Shown piece by piece: positions 1 through 7,262 of a stretch of 8,825 nt of DNA. The stretch comes from Bacteroidales bacterium (GTDB lineage Bacteria > Bacteroidota > Bacteroidia > Bacteroidales > VadinHA17): positions 1 to 8,825 of the forward strand of contig PMNJ01000078.1 in the NCBI GenBank assembly GCA_003162595.1, in the 5' to 3' direction. Within the stretch, counting starts at the first letter, position 1, and the number at the start of each line of letters is the position of its first letter. The translations under genes and the position numbers were made by a program. The notes beneath the pieces are model-generated. The model was not told the origin of the DNA. It did no database searches and worked only from the letters and a program-made list of their open reading frames with translations.

Positions 1-204
1 AAGGTTTTTGAAAGCACAGAAATCCTTTACTTTGCTATGAAAAATATTCTTATGGTACCCTTTGCAGCCGGTGAGTATTTCGAGATAGCCAACGGATCCG
101 ACATCCGGCGTTTTGTGCTGGACGATGTCAGGATGATGATGAAATGGGTACTCGCCATCCGGCTTATCCGCGATGAATACTATGAAAAGAAAACCGGACC
201 ATGA
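1..204 (+). CDS. 3' end of an unrecognised protein, partial
   Basis: The first reading frame is open from base 1 and encodes 67 residues before a TGA at 202-204. The stop overlaps the ATG of the next gene in an ATGA arrangement, which indicates an operon and probable translational coupling. The visible tail is mixed hydrophobic and charged, with a run of three methionines (MMM) around residue 46, then a helix-like stretch and a basic end (EYYEKKTGP). I see no catalytic motif or membrane segment and do not recognise the family. The coupling to a GPH sugar symporter makes a role in carbohydrate metabolism plausible, but that is inference from position only. The reading frame is well supported by the overlap and by the matching GC-rich composition of the downstream gene. 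Confidence 0.75.
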   Translation, partial: KVFESTEILYFAMKNILMVPFAAGEYFEIANGSDIRRFVLDDVRMMMKWVLAIRLIRDEYYEKKTGP

Positions 205-1655
205 AAAAAAGAAAAGAACTGATCAACAGGATTGCCTATGCCTGTGGTGATATTTACGGTGGCGGAGCCTTTATAATTATAGGTTTACTTCTGCTTGTTT
301 ACCTGACAAATGTGGTGGGCTTCTCTGGAACCCTTGCGGGCATCATCTTGTTCATCGGGAAAGCCTGGGATGCCATTATCGATCCCTTTATGGGGCAACT
401 GTCGGACAGAACCCGGTCCCGTTTTGGTCGTCGCCGCATATTTTTCCTGCTGGGTGGCCTTCCTGTTTTCGCCTCCTGGGTAATGCTGTGGTACTGTTTT
501 GGTATCACAGGGACCACGGCTAAATTTATCTACTACACACTGTCTTTCATCTTCTTCTCCACGGCCTTTACAATTGTGATGGTTCCCTACAACGCCATTC
601 TGTCCGACATGGTAAGGGATTATAACAGGCGTAGTGCATTCACCGGTATGCGTCTAGGATTTTCTGCTGCTGCTGCCATTTTATGCGCCACTGTTCCGGC
701 ACTGATCACAGGAGCCTACACAGATCCCAAACAGGGTTACCTGATCATGGGACTTTCCTTCGGACTGGTATTCGCCATGAGCTGGCTGGTGGTGTTCCTT
801 GGTACCTGGGAGAATACGACGAAACCCAGCCCAGTGACAAGCTTTAAGGATTGGTTTTTCGTTCTCAAAAACCGTTCCTTCCGCATTTATGTAACCGTAT
901 TTATCCTCTTTCAGATGGCTATTGATACAGTTATGACACTGGCAGTTTATTTCCTGACGGTTTCCCTGCAGAAGGATGAACTTTTCGTCCCGATAATGGG
1001 ATCTATCCTTGTTACCCAATTGGTTTTTATCGTTGTTTTCTCATACATCGCTCAAAAAACAAACAAGGCCACTCCGGCTTACATCTCCGCCAGCGTGTGG
1101 ATCGCTGCCAGCATTGGCATAGTTTTCCTGACTCCCGCCACACCGGGCATTCTTGTTATTTCCATCTGCTCGCTGATTGGTGTGGGAAGTGCCGGGTGCA
1201 ATCTCTTCTCATGGTCCGCCCTGCCCGACATTGCCGATGTGGATGAATTGATCACCGGGCATCGCAGGGAGGGGCTCTACGCCGGCGTATCGACTTTCCT
1301 ACGTAAACTATCGGGCGGTGTGGTTGTGGGTGCCCTTGGTATTGCGCTGGATGTGATCGGTTACAGCAAGGAGGCTGTCAGTGCAGGAAAAATAGCAAAC
1401 ATAACCGATTGGGGCATTCGCATTCTTTTCTGCGGCATACCCATCGCCTTCCTGATTTCCTCCCTGCTGTTCTTACGCAAGTATAAGCTGGGAAGTCAGG
1501 AATTCACCATAATGAGTACTATTCTAAACCGTTTCAGAGAGGGCGAAAGGAATATAGCCATCGAAGGTGAGGAACTCCGGGTTTGCCAACAGCTGACAGG
1601 ATTAAATGGAGACCGGTTCTTTGGTATCGATCAGGATCCAGATCAGATGATTTAA
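201..1655 (+). CDS. GPH-family (MelB-like) sugar:cation symporter, MFS superfamily
   Basis: The 484-residue protein is strongly hydrophobic, as expected for about 12 transmembrane helices, so it should be an inner-membrane transporter. Family signatures are visible. D17 sits in helix 1 (CGDIYG). Helix 2 reads KAWDAIIDPFMG, with D57 and D61 at the positions used for cation binding in MelB. The first cytoplasmic loop is SDRTRSRFGRRR (68-79), followed by VPYNAILSDM (128-137) and DVDELITGHRREGLYAG (346-362). Members move galactosides, pentosides or hexuronides with Na+ or H+; the substrate cannot be read from sequence. A soluble tail of about 58 residues (from 427) includes VCQQLTG, a C-terminal extension I recall from some GPH proteins. 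The start overlaps the previous stop by four bases, so expression is probably coupled. A second sugar-related gene, GH35, converges on it. Family assignment is firm; substrate is unknown. Confidence 0.93.
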   Translation: MKKRKELINRIAYACGDIYGGGAFIIIGLLLLVYLTNVVGFSGTLAGIILFIGKAWDAIIDPFMGQLSDRTRSRFGRRRIFFLLGGLPVFASWVMLWYCFGITGTTAKFIYYTLSFIFFSTAFTIVMVPYNAILSDMVRDYNRRSAFTGMRLGFSAAAAILCATVPALITGAYTDPKQGYLIMGLSFGLVFAMSWLVVFLGTWENTTKPSPVTSFKDWFFVLKNRSFRIYVTVFILFQMAIDTVMTLAVYFLTVSLQKDELFVPIMGSILVTQLVFIVVFSYIAQKTNKATPAYISASVWIAASIGIVFLTPATPGILVISICSLIGVGSAGCNLFSWSALPDIADVDELITGHRREGLYAGVSTFLRKLSGGVVVGALGIALDVIGYSKEAVSAGKIANITDWGIRILFCGIPIAFLISSLLFLRKYKLGSQEFTIMSTILNRFREGERNIAIEGEELRVCQQLTGLNGDRFFGIDQDPDQMI

Positions 1656-1986
1656 TCATGGTCAGATAAATCCTTGGTTGGTCGGGTTTAAAGTCAAGTT
1701 TATTTGCATCACATCAGAATATTTCTGAAGTTTGGTATCAGCGGCATTTCCTTCTACTAGTAGCTAATAGCACGAAAAGTAGAGAGTCTTCAATCAGGGA
1801 TGCTGTTTCATTCTTGATTTTCGCAATTTTCATAAAGTAAGTATTACAGTGATTCCCTATAAAATAATATTAAGCTTATACATTTTTAGGTTATAAAATC
1901 AAAGTTGAAGAAATCAGGTGACAGCTGGTAATAACCGTGTTTCTGTATTACTAATTTGTCAGGCTCATAAATATAGCAGGCTAAAC
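1656..1986. other. intergenic region between convergent genes
   Basis: These 331 bases separate the 3' ends of the symporter and the GH35 gene. The composition drops sharply to AT-rich after the symporter stop. I found no tRNA, no strong GC-rich hairpin followed by a T-run for either gene, and no convincing coding frame. A short direct repeat CAGGCT occurs at about 1961 and 1977. Both converging transcripts must end in or near here, but no terminator can be named. Confidence 0.6.
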
Positions 1987-4341
1987 TTATTGCTTCTTAA
2001 CAATATCATTACCAATGAAAATCTGATAATCTTTTATTCTGCCGGCGCTATTATTCCCGGTTTTTGGAACATACTGGAAACCTGTAATCTCTTCATCTTT
2101 TCCTAAATCAATTACCAGATAATGTGGATAGTCAGGTTGCTGGTTACTATAAGCGGAATTCCAATAGTTGAATGTTTGTCCGTCAATTGCATTTTCAGCA
2201 CTACCGTTTTCCTTCATTAATTCTTCACTGCTCACGTACGCAATTGTCCAGTTTTGATGGCTGATCGGATTGTGATTTACGTCAAGAATATCTAATTCAG
2301 CAATAGCAGCAATAGTTTTTTTGTCAAATGAACTAAGTGCTTCAAAGCAGAAATAGCGACCTTTAGCTGATGTTGGAAATCTAATCGTCTGCATTTCATC
2401 TCCAGCAGAAAACTCTCCTTTATGATTTGGTTTTAGATGGTTGATATTCAACTTTACGTCGGGACGTTTGGATAGTGAAAAGTCCTTCCCCGGTTTAAGA
2501 TCATTTAGTATTGGTTTGTCCAATCCCTGTAAATCAGGTTCTTCAGGACCTAGCAAATCGAGTACCTGTACTTTGTTAACTCCTTTATTAAGCCAGGGAG
2601 CAGGAATATACATGGTTTGTGTTGGACCAATATTCCAGTAACGGCCAAGACAATGCCCATTAACCCAGACAACACCTTTTCCCCATTTACTTACATCAAG
2701 AAAAACATCACCGACTTTATCGATCATTATTTCTCCCTGCCATATCCCTGGATTTGATTGCGTGGTTTCAGTTTCTTCATATTTCAAATTATGCAACATG
2801 TTATCATCGTAAGAAAGATTATATATCTTCCACTCTGTAGCTTTAACCGGTTCATTATTTTTAGCTATAAACTGAATCGGGCTTATCAATCCTTTTCTAT
2901 CGTGAACTTCGGGACCAAAGTTAATTCGTCCCATAGCATATACTAAGACATCTATGATGGCTTCCTTATCTCTTTTTGGGATTGTTATTTCAAAATTCTG
3001 TTTACGTCTGTCCATTACACCAAGTTTTTTGCCGTTAAGGAAAACCCAGGCAAAATCGTGAACAGCATTCACCTTAAATGTGCATTCCGACCCGGCAGGT
3101 AATTCAGTACGGTAAAGGATACTTCCATGTGGCTGATCGTAATATTCCATTGTTTTAGGATTTTCAGTAACAATGGGAGCAGGGAGGTTTTTAAAAAGAG
3201 GGGCAAACGCTGTTAACCTTACGGAAGGGAAAGTTGTTGTTGGATTTGCAGCAGGTGGCTCTGGTAACGCTGATTCACCGGGCATTAAGTATTTGGATAT
3301 TAAGCTGCGGGTTTGCATAAACTTGTCTGTGATCCAGCCAGCTTCGCTTACAGGTGCTCCATAATCGTAACTGGAAGCATCTGGTTTAAATGGTCTGTCT
3401 GCACCTGACCAAAAACCAAAAGTAGTACCACCATGAGCCATATAAATGCTAAATGATGCTCCTGTCTTTAACATGTACTCCATGTCTTTTAAGTATTGAT
3501 CTGTATTGCCAAAAGTATGAGGTGCACCCCAGGTATCGAACCATCCCGAGTAAAACTCTCCACACATCAGAGGGCCTTCGGGTTGTATCGCGCGCAACGC
3601 TTTAAAGGCCTCTTGAGGATTAGATCCAAAGTTCACGACATTGAACAGGTCTTTGCGGACTCCTTTGGTTATGTGATAGGTAGGATTACAGGCAAAAAGA
3701 GGAACATCAAAGCCTGCGTTGACAACGGCACTTCTCATTATTCCCATATATTCAGCATCATCTGCATAAAATCCATATTCATTCTCAACCTGTACCATTA
3801 TTATCGGGCCGCCTTTTGTAATTTGTAATGGCCCTAAAACGCGCCCCACTTCCTTTAAGTAATTCTGGCAAGCCTTGATATACAATGGATCTTTTGTACG
3901 CAGTTTTATGCTATCGTTTTTAAGTAACCACCATGGCAGGCCTCCCATTTCCCATTCAGCACAAGCGTATGGGCCAGGACGCAGAATTACCCATAAACCT
4001 TCCTCCTGTGCGATTTTGCAGAATTCAGCAATGTCAGCATCGCCATCCCATTTAAATATGCCAGGAGTAGGTTCCTGGTGATTCCAGAATAAATAGGCAC
4101 ATACGGTATTCATGCCTAAAGACTTCATCATCTGAAGACGATGATGCCAATACTCTTTAGGTATTCGGGAAAAATGCAATTCCCCGCAACGAATCTGAAA
4201 AGGTTTGCCATCAAGTTCAAATTGATTTTTACCGATACTGAATGTATGTCTGGATTGTGGGTTTTGCCATGATGACAATGTTAACAGGAACAACATACAA
4301 GCCCCTGTATATAAGGTTGAAAACGATTTTAATTTTTGCAT
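1987..4341 (-). CDS. secreted GH35 beta-galactosidase with discoidin-like C-terminus
   Basis: This 784-residue protein begins with a basic and hydrophobic stretch (residues 1-25) that looks like a signal peptide, so it should act in the periplasm or outside the cell. The GH35 (beta/alpha)8 catalytic domain spans about residues 35-350. It shows RPGPYACAEWEMGGLPWWL (121-139), the proton donor E188 in VENEYG, and the nucleophile E262 in CGEFYSGWFDTWG. The family releases terminal beta-linked galactose; a few members use other beta-glycosides. Residues about 400-600 carry jelly-roll, galactose-binding-like segments, including FLNGKKLG (434-441) and WVNGHCLGRYWNIGP (559-573). Residues about 640-784 resemble an F5/8 type C domain with its halves in reversed order. 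The length is about what I expect for Bacteroidota GH35 proteins, so I do not think it is truncated. There is no Shine-Dalgarno sequence; a TAGATTTG box lies 39 bases upstream. It stands alone, convergent with the symporter, which could take up released sugars. Confidence 0.95.
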   Translation of the reverse strand: MQKLKSFSTLYTGACMLFLLTLSSWQNPQSRHTFSIGKNQFELDGKPFQIRCGELHFSRIPKEYWHHRLQMMKSLGMNTVCAYLFWNHQEPTPGIFKWDGDADIAEFCKIAQEEGLWVILRPGPYACAEWEMGGLPWWLLKNDSIKLRTKDPLYIKACQNYLKEVGRVLGPLQITKGGPIIMVQVENEYGFYADDAEYMGIMRSAVVNAGFDVPLFACNPTYHITKGVRKDLFNVVNFGSNPQEAFKALRAIQPEGPLMCGEFYSGWFDTWGAPHTFGNTDQYLKDMEYMLKTGASFSIYMAHGGTTFGFWSGADRPFKPDASSYDYGAPVSEAGWITDKFMQTRSLISKYLMPGESALPEPPAANPTTTFPSVRLTAFAPLFKNLPAPIVTENPKTMEYYDQPHGSILYRTELPAGSECTFKVNAVHDFAWVFLNGKKLGVMDRRKQNFEITIPKRDKEAIIDVLVYAMGRINFGPEVHDRKGLISPIQFIAKNNEPVKATEWKIYNLSYDDNMLHNLKYEETETTQSNPGIWQGEIMIDKVGDVFLDVSKWGKGVVWVNGHCLGRYWNIGPTQTMYIPAPWLNKGVNKVQVLDLLGPEEPDLQGLDKPILNDLKPGKDFSLSKRPDVKLNINHLKPNHKGEFSAGDEMQTIRFPTSAKGRYFCFEALSSFDKKTIAAIAELDILDVNHNPISHQNWTIAYVSSEELMKENGSAENAIDGQTFNYWNSAYSNQQPDYPHYLVIDLGKDEEITGFQYVPKTGNNSAGRIKDYQIFIGNDIVKKQ

Positions 4342-4380
4342 TTCAATTTGAATTAGATAATTCTATAATCACATTATTTT

Positions 4381-4388
4381 CAAATCTA
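4381..4388 (-). promoter_or_regulatory. candidate -7 box (TAGATTTG) of the GH35 gene
   Basis: Read on the minus strand the sequence is TAGATTTG, an exact match to the Bacteroidota sigma-ABfr -7 consensus TAnnTTTG. It ends 39 bases before the GH35 ATG, leaving an AT-rich leader of roughly 30 bases. A TTTG lies upstream, but only 8 bases away, so no -33 element with the usual spacing (about 19) is visible. The same octamer occurs before the URO-D-like gene. Confidence 0.45.
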
Positions 4389-4560
4389 AAAATAAGCAAA
4401 TATTAGCTTCTTTTTCAATTGCTGGGTCTTTTCTCAACCTATGGAGTGACGGTTTTGTCATCTATCATTCATCAGATTTACCTGCATACATTTTTGGGGT
4501 CAATTACAAAGTTGTTTGGGCTGTCCACTTCATGGGCCGAAGTCTGAAGGCAACCCAGGA

Positions 4561-4572
4561 GCACTTAAGTGC
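4561..4572. repeat. perfect 12-bp palindrome GCACTTAAGTGC
   Basis: The sequence equals its own reverse complement over 12 bases. It lies in the GC-richer patch between the divergent GH35 and nitroreductase genes, about 220 bases from the GH35 start and 140 bases from the nitroreductase start. It could be an operator half-site pair or the core of a hairpin. The distance from both candidate promoters makes classical repression less obvious. Confidence 0.55.
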
Positions 4573-4675
4573 GATGAGTGTTGGGGACTCAGAGATGCCA
4601 TAAATTAAATATCCAAATATTTTAATAAGTGATAAATAAAGCCCTTTTTAATTACAACATTATCAATAAAGTCAT

Positions 4676-4683
4676 TACTTTTC
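4676..4683 (+). promoter_or_regulatory. weak candidate -7 box of the nitroreductase gene
   Basis: TACTTTTC matches TAnnTTTG at five of the six fixed positions and ends 26 bases before the ATG at 4710. No convincing TTTG-type -33 element is seen. This is a weak call based on position and one mismatch. Confidence 0.25.
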
Positions 4684-4709
4684 GTGAATAATCATATATA
4701 TAAACATTA

Positions 4710-5228
4710 ATGGAATATACTGAACTAATCCACAACCGTGAAAGCATCCGCAATTATGACCCGAACCGGACTGTCCCAAAGGAGATTCTGAAGAAAATCC
4801 TCGATGCAGGAAGAATGGCGCCATCAGCATGTAATTATCAACCATGGAAATTCCTTATGATATCTTCATCTTCTATGCTTGAGAAGGTAAGAACCAGCTA
4901 TCAGCGTGACTGGTTCAAAGACGCTCCTCACATCCTTGTGATACTTGGGTTAAAAAATCAGGCATGGAATCGCAGTTACGACGGATACAATTCCATTGAA
5001 ACCGACGTTGCAATTGCCATGACACATATAATACTTGCTGCTGAAAATGAAGGTGTTGGTGCTTGCTGGGTTGAAGCTTACAATCCAACATTGTTAAAAG
5101 AAGCAATTAATCCTGGCGAAAACCAGCTGATATTTGGAATTGTACCGTTAGGTTATCCGAAACCCGGGTTTCAAAAAATATTTATGAAAAAAAGGAAATC
5201 TCTGGAAGAAATCGTTGATTTCCTGTAA
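4710..5228 (+). CDS. short nitroreductase-family flavoprotein
   Basis: The 172-residue protein matches the nitroreductase fold, whose members bind FMN and use NAD(P)H to reduce nitro groups, quinones, flavins or related compounds in the cytoplasm. The FMN phosphate-binding N-terminus is NRESIRNYD (9-17), with R10, S12 and R14. The isoalloxazine-contacting segment is MAPSACNYQPWKFLMIS (36-52), with the usual small residue replaced by C41. The central helix and glycine segment is ILAAENEGVGACWVEAYNP (108-126), and the end is IFGIVPLGYPKP (141-152) followed by a basic stretch KKRKSLEEIV. It belongs to the compact class (about 170 residues), which lacks the long insertions of NfsA/NfsB. The physiological substrate cannot be inferred. 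The start is preceded by an AT-rich leader with no Shine-Dalgarno sequence. It is followed after 125 bases by a hydrolase gene, with a hairpin between them, so the two may not be one transcript. Confidence 0.92.
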   Translation: MEYTELIHNRESIRNYDPNRTVPKEILKKILDAGRMAPSACNYQPWKFLMISSSSMLEKVRTSYQRDWFKDAPHILVILGLKNQAWNRSYDGYNSIETDVAIAMTHIILAAENEGVGACWVEAYNPTLLKEAINPGENQLIFGIVPLGYPKPGFQKIFMKKRKSLEEIVDFL

Positions 5229-5295
5229 AGATGGTTTTGACAGAATTGAAACAAGTTGCAAAAAAATAACAGGGAAATTTGTTTAAGAGTTTAAA

Positions 5296-5321
5296 GAAGC
5301 TACCTATATTCAGGTTGCTTC
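5296..5321 (+). terminator. hairpin between nitroreductase and hydrolase, possible terminator
   Basis: GAAGCTACCT (5296-5305) and AGGTTGCTTC (5312-5321) pair at nine of ten positions with one T-T mismatch, around a 6-base loop. It lies 68 bases after the nitroreductase stop and 32 bases before the hydrolase start. The downstream side is CTTGCTAATAAC rather than a T-run, so intrinsic termination is only possible. It could also be a leader structure of the hydrolase transcript. Confidence 0.4.
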
Positions 5322-5353
5322 CTTGCTAATAACATTACTTAATTAAATCATAT

Positions 5354-6361
5354 ATGAAAAAGATTATCCCCGTCATTATCAGCGCCATGGTATTACTAAT
5401 TGCTGGCTGCGAACAAAATTCTGAGATGCAGACTTCGTCCAGAATTTCTTCTTCAAACCAATTTGTGATCAGACAAGGTTTTATTGAAGCAAATGGTGTT
5501 ATGATTTATTATGAGGCATTTGGCAGAGGTAAACCTTTGATGATTGTTCACGGAGGTCCAGGTGCATCACATGATTATTTTTTGCCATACCTCCTGCCCT
5601 TAGCCCATACTAACAGACTCATTTTCATTGATGAACGAGGTTCGGGTCGCTCCCAGAAAACTGAGAATTCATCAGATTATACTGTAGAGAATATGGTGGA
5701 GGATGTGGAAGCTGTTCGTAGAGAGTTGGACCTTGGCAAAATCAGTCTTCTGGGACACTCCTATGGCGGAGTTCTTGCCCAGGCTTATGCCCTGAAATAT
5801 CAGCGGAACCTTTCCCACCTGATATTATGCAGTACATTTCACAGCACTAAAGAAATGAACGAGGTTTTCAAAAAGATATTGGAAAAGATGACTCCTGAAC
5901 TTCGGTCACGAATCGAAAAGATGGAAAAAGAAGGATTGTTCGGTCACGGTAAAGACTTTGAAAAAAACCGGTATACATCAGAGTATATGACTGCTGCATG
6001 GGGTGAAGGTTATTTTCCATACCTATACCAGAACCATCCTGATCCCAACTATGATCCGATCGCTAATGGAAATACTGCATGGGATTTATATCGGGAAATG
6101 TGGGGATCGCATGGTGAATTTATAATAGATGGCAACCTGAAATCAGTCGAGTATTCTGACCGACTTTCAGAAATTAAGGTTCCTACACTCATAACTGCCG
6201 GCGATAATGACGAGTGTGACCCATCTCTTTCCCGGGAGATGAACACAAAAATAGCAGGATCTAAACTTGTCATCTTTCCAAAAAGCGGACATATGACATT
6301 CGTGGATCAGCCGAAGTTATTTATTTCGACAATCAATGAATTTTTGCACTCAGGTAAATAA
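5354..6361 (+). CDS. alpha/beta-hydrolase lipoprotein, proline iminopeptidase-like (S33)
   Basis: The 335-residue protein starts with a lipoprotein signal (residues 1-19) ending in the lipobox LIAGC, so C19 should be lipidated and the enzyme membrane-anchored outside the cytoplasm. The hydrolase domain from about residue 45 shows the oxyanion motif HGGPG (66-70) and DERGSGRS (93-100). The nucleophile elbow is GHSYGG with S136. The acid D286 lies in TAGDNDECDP and H313 in KSGHMTF, so the catalytic triad is complete. HGGPG and the DERGSGRS strand are characteristic of the S33 proline iminopeptidase/tricorn-interacting factor F1 group, which removes N-terminal residues from short peptides. The same fold also includes esterases, so the substrate stays open. 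Residues about 162-250 form the helical cap. The AT-rich leader has no Shine-Dalgarno sequence. It ends 107 bases from a convergent gene of unknown function. Confidence 0.9.
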   Translation: MKKIIPVIISAMVLLIAGCEQNSEMQTSSRISSSNQFVIRQGFIEANGVMIYYEAFGRGKPLMIVHGGPGASHDYFLPYLLPLAHTNRLIFIDERGSGRSQKTENSSDYTVENMVEDVEAVRRELDLGKISLLGHSYGGVLAQAYALKYQRNLSHLILCSTFHSTKEMNEVFKKILEKMTPELRSRIEKMEKEGLFGHGKDFEKNRYTSEYMTAAWGEGYFPYLYQNHPDPNYDPIANGNTAWDLYREMWGSHGEFIIDGNLKSVEYSDRLSEIKVPTLITAGDNDECDPSLSREMNTKIAGSKLVIFPKSGHMTFVDQPKLFISTINEFLHSGK

Positions 6362-6468
6362 ACTGTTACTTAAAAATTTGTACATTTAGTGGTTGGAAAT
6401 TCTATTAGGATTAATCTTTGTGTACTTTATACCTGCTTTGTTTACTTTGCGGTTAATGGATTTAGCCT

Positions 6469-7032
6469 TCAATCCCTTAGTATTTCTATCATTTCCAAAA
6501 TAGCTTCCGTATCCAGGGTATCCTTTACGGGAGAGAGCCCCAGGAGGGGTCGTACATTATTAAGGTCATCCACTGTAACAAGATCTTTACCAATTATTAT
6601 AAGGTATATCAAAGCTGATTTCAGTGTATTTGATTTTACTCTGAAGGAATGCTGACTGTTGCGTGCAGGGAAAATATGTACAAATCTTTGAGGATTGTCA
6701 TGAAATTTCAAAGTCCATTGAGAACTGTCTGATAATGATATAATCCTGAAGCAATCCATTTTTGTCCCAACCCAGGTAGCATAATTCTCTCTTATTAAAA
6801 TTTCTTTCTGCTTAAGAAATTCTTCTGCTTCGTTACAAATATTTCTGATTGATAATGAACCTGTATAAATATCCATTACTGATGTTCCAAGATGCTTAAG
6901 ATCTTTGGTGAGTGATTTAAGATCGGAACCGGTTTTATCGATATTGTTATTAATGAATTCTTTAATAAATCCAATATGATGTTTTAATGGATTGAATAAG
7001 AAAGGTTCAGGTATTTGATAATCAGTATTCAT
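6469..7032 (-). CDS. conserved-looking hypothetical protein, unknown function
   Basis: The frame is open from 7107, but I place the start at 7032, giving 187 residues beginning MNTDYQIPEPFLFNPLKHH. The 25 codons upstream read poorly, and a TATCTTTG -7 box lies inside them, 11 bases before this ATG. That would give a nearly leaderless message starting here. The protein has no signal peptide and is probably cytoplasmic. The N-terminal half (to about 80) is charged and helix-forming. The middle has WVGTKMDCFRIISLSDSSQW (87-106), then FVHIFPARNSQHSFRVKS (117-134), and it ends in helices with NNVRPLLGLSPV (158-169). The FLFNPLKHH opening recalls short uncharacterised Bacteroidota proteins, but I cannot name a family or function. 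It faces the hydrolase tail to tail and is divergent from the DUF1080 gene. It looks like a real gene from its low-bias protein composition and phylum-type promoter. Confidence 0.78.
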   Translation of the reverse strand: MNTDYQIPEPFLFNPLKHHIGFIKEFINNNIDKTGSDLKSLTKDLKHLGTSVMDIYTGSLSIRNICNEAEEFLKQKEILIRENYATWVGTKMDCFRIISLSDSSQWTLKFHDNPQRFVHIFPARNSQHSFRVKSNTLKSALIYLIIIGKDLVTVDDLNNVRPLLGLSPVKDTLDTEAILEMIEILRD

Positions 7033-7043
7033 AACGTTGATTA

Positions 7044-7051
7044 CAAAGATA
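7044..7051 (-). promoter_or_regulatory. candidate -7 box (TATCTTTG) of the unknown gene
   Basis: On the minus strand the sequence reads TATCTTTG, an exact match to TAnnTTTG. Its last base is 11 bases before the ATG at 7032, so transcription would begin only a few bases from the start codon. This supports 7032 over the upstream ATG at 7107. No clear -33 TTTG is visible. Confidence 0.45.
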
Positions 7052-7114
7052 AACCAAACATGAGGAAAAATAGAAGAATGATTTATATCGTTTATCCTGA
7101 TATTCATAATTGAT

Positions 7115-7122
7115 TATCTTTA
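7115..7122 (+). promoter_or_regulatory. weak candidate -7 box for the DUF1080 gene
   Basis: TATCTTTA matches TAnnTTTG except at the last base and has TTTA about 20 bases upstream. It would give a leader of about 130 bases before the ATG at 7263. The rest of 7123-7262 is AT-rich with no other recognisable element. This is a tentative call. Confidence 0.2.
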
Positions 7123-7262
7123 AATCAAAAAAAGACACTCTAAATCTGAATCCGGCAAATCCTGGAACAATTATTTTTTGTGACTTCATACTGACAAAGG
7201 TTCATAATAATAACAGCGATTGCCGGGGAATAATAAATTTCATAAACCAAAAAAATACAAAC

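Larger units (their letters stand above)
4342..4709. other. divergent intergenic region with a GC-richer structured patch
   Basis: These 368 bases separate the divergent GH35 and nitroreductase genes. The left end (4342-4400) and right end (4605-4709) are AT-rich and hold the candidate promoters. The middle, about 4497-4606, is clearly GC-richer. It contains a 5-bp stem with a 7-base loop (4527-4543), a perfect 12-base palindrome GCACTTAAGTGC (4561-4572), and flanking CCCA/TGGG that could pair around it. One plus-strand frame is free of stops for 80 codons (4361-4600, TAA at 4601) but has no ATG until 4532. It could be a gene remnant, a structured RNA or an element end. I recognise no family. 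Confidence 0.5.

Noticed and set aside
681..1019. 112-codon minus-strand frame opposite the symporter
   Set aside because: It is antisense to transmembrane helices of a well-recognised transporter and shows no motif of its own.
1738..1833. 31-codon minus-strand frame that faintly recalls a four-helix-bundle (23S IVP-type) protein fragment
   Set aside because: Only a few residues (MKIAK..NET) are suggestive, and the frame is too short and stops without the expected WLELL-like block.
1990..2424. Truncation of the GH35 C-terminal domain by a frameshift or early stop
   Set aside because: The apparently missing second half is found just before the first half, and the total length is about what I expect for the group.
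3496..3828. 110-codon plus-strand frame inside the GH35 gene
   Set aside because: It is antisense to the catalytic domain with its active-site motifs, so it is a shadow frame.
7033..7107. In-frame 25-codon extension of the unknown minus-strand gene
   Set aside because: It overlaps an exact TAnnTTTG box and reads unlike the rest of the protein, so 7032 is preferred.
7110..7262. In-frame 51-codon extension of the DUF1080 gene to an ATG at 7110
   Set aside because: The extension would bury a clear signal peptide that begins at 7263, and its residues look like translated non-coding DNA.
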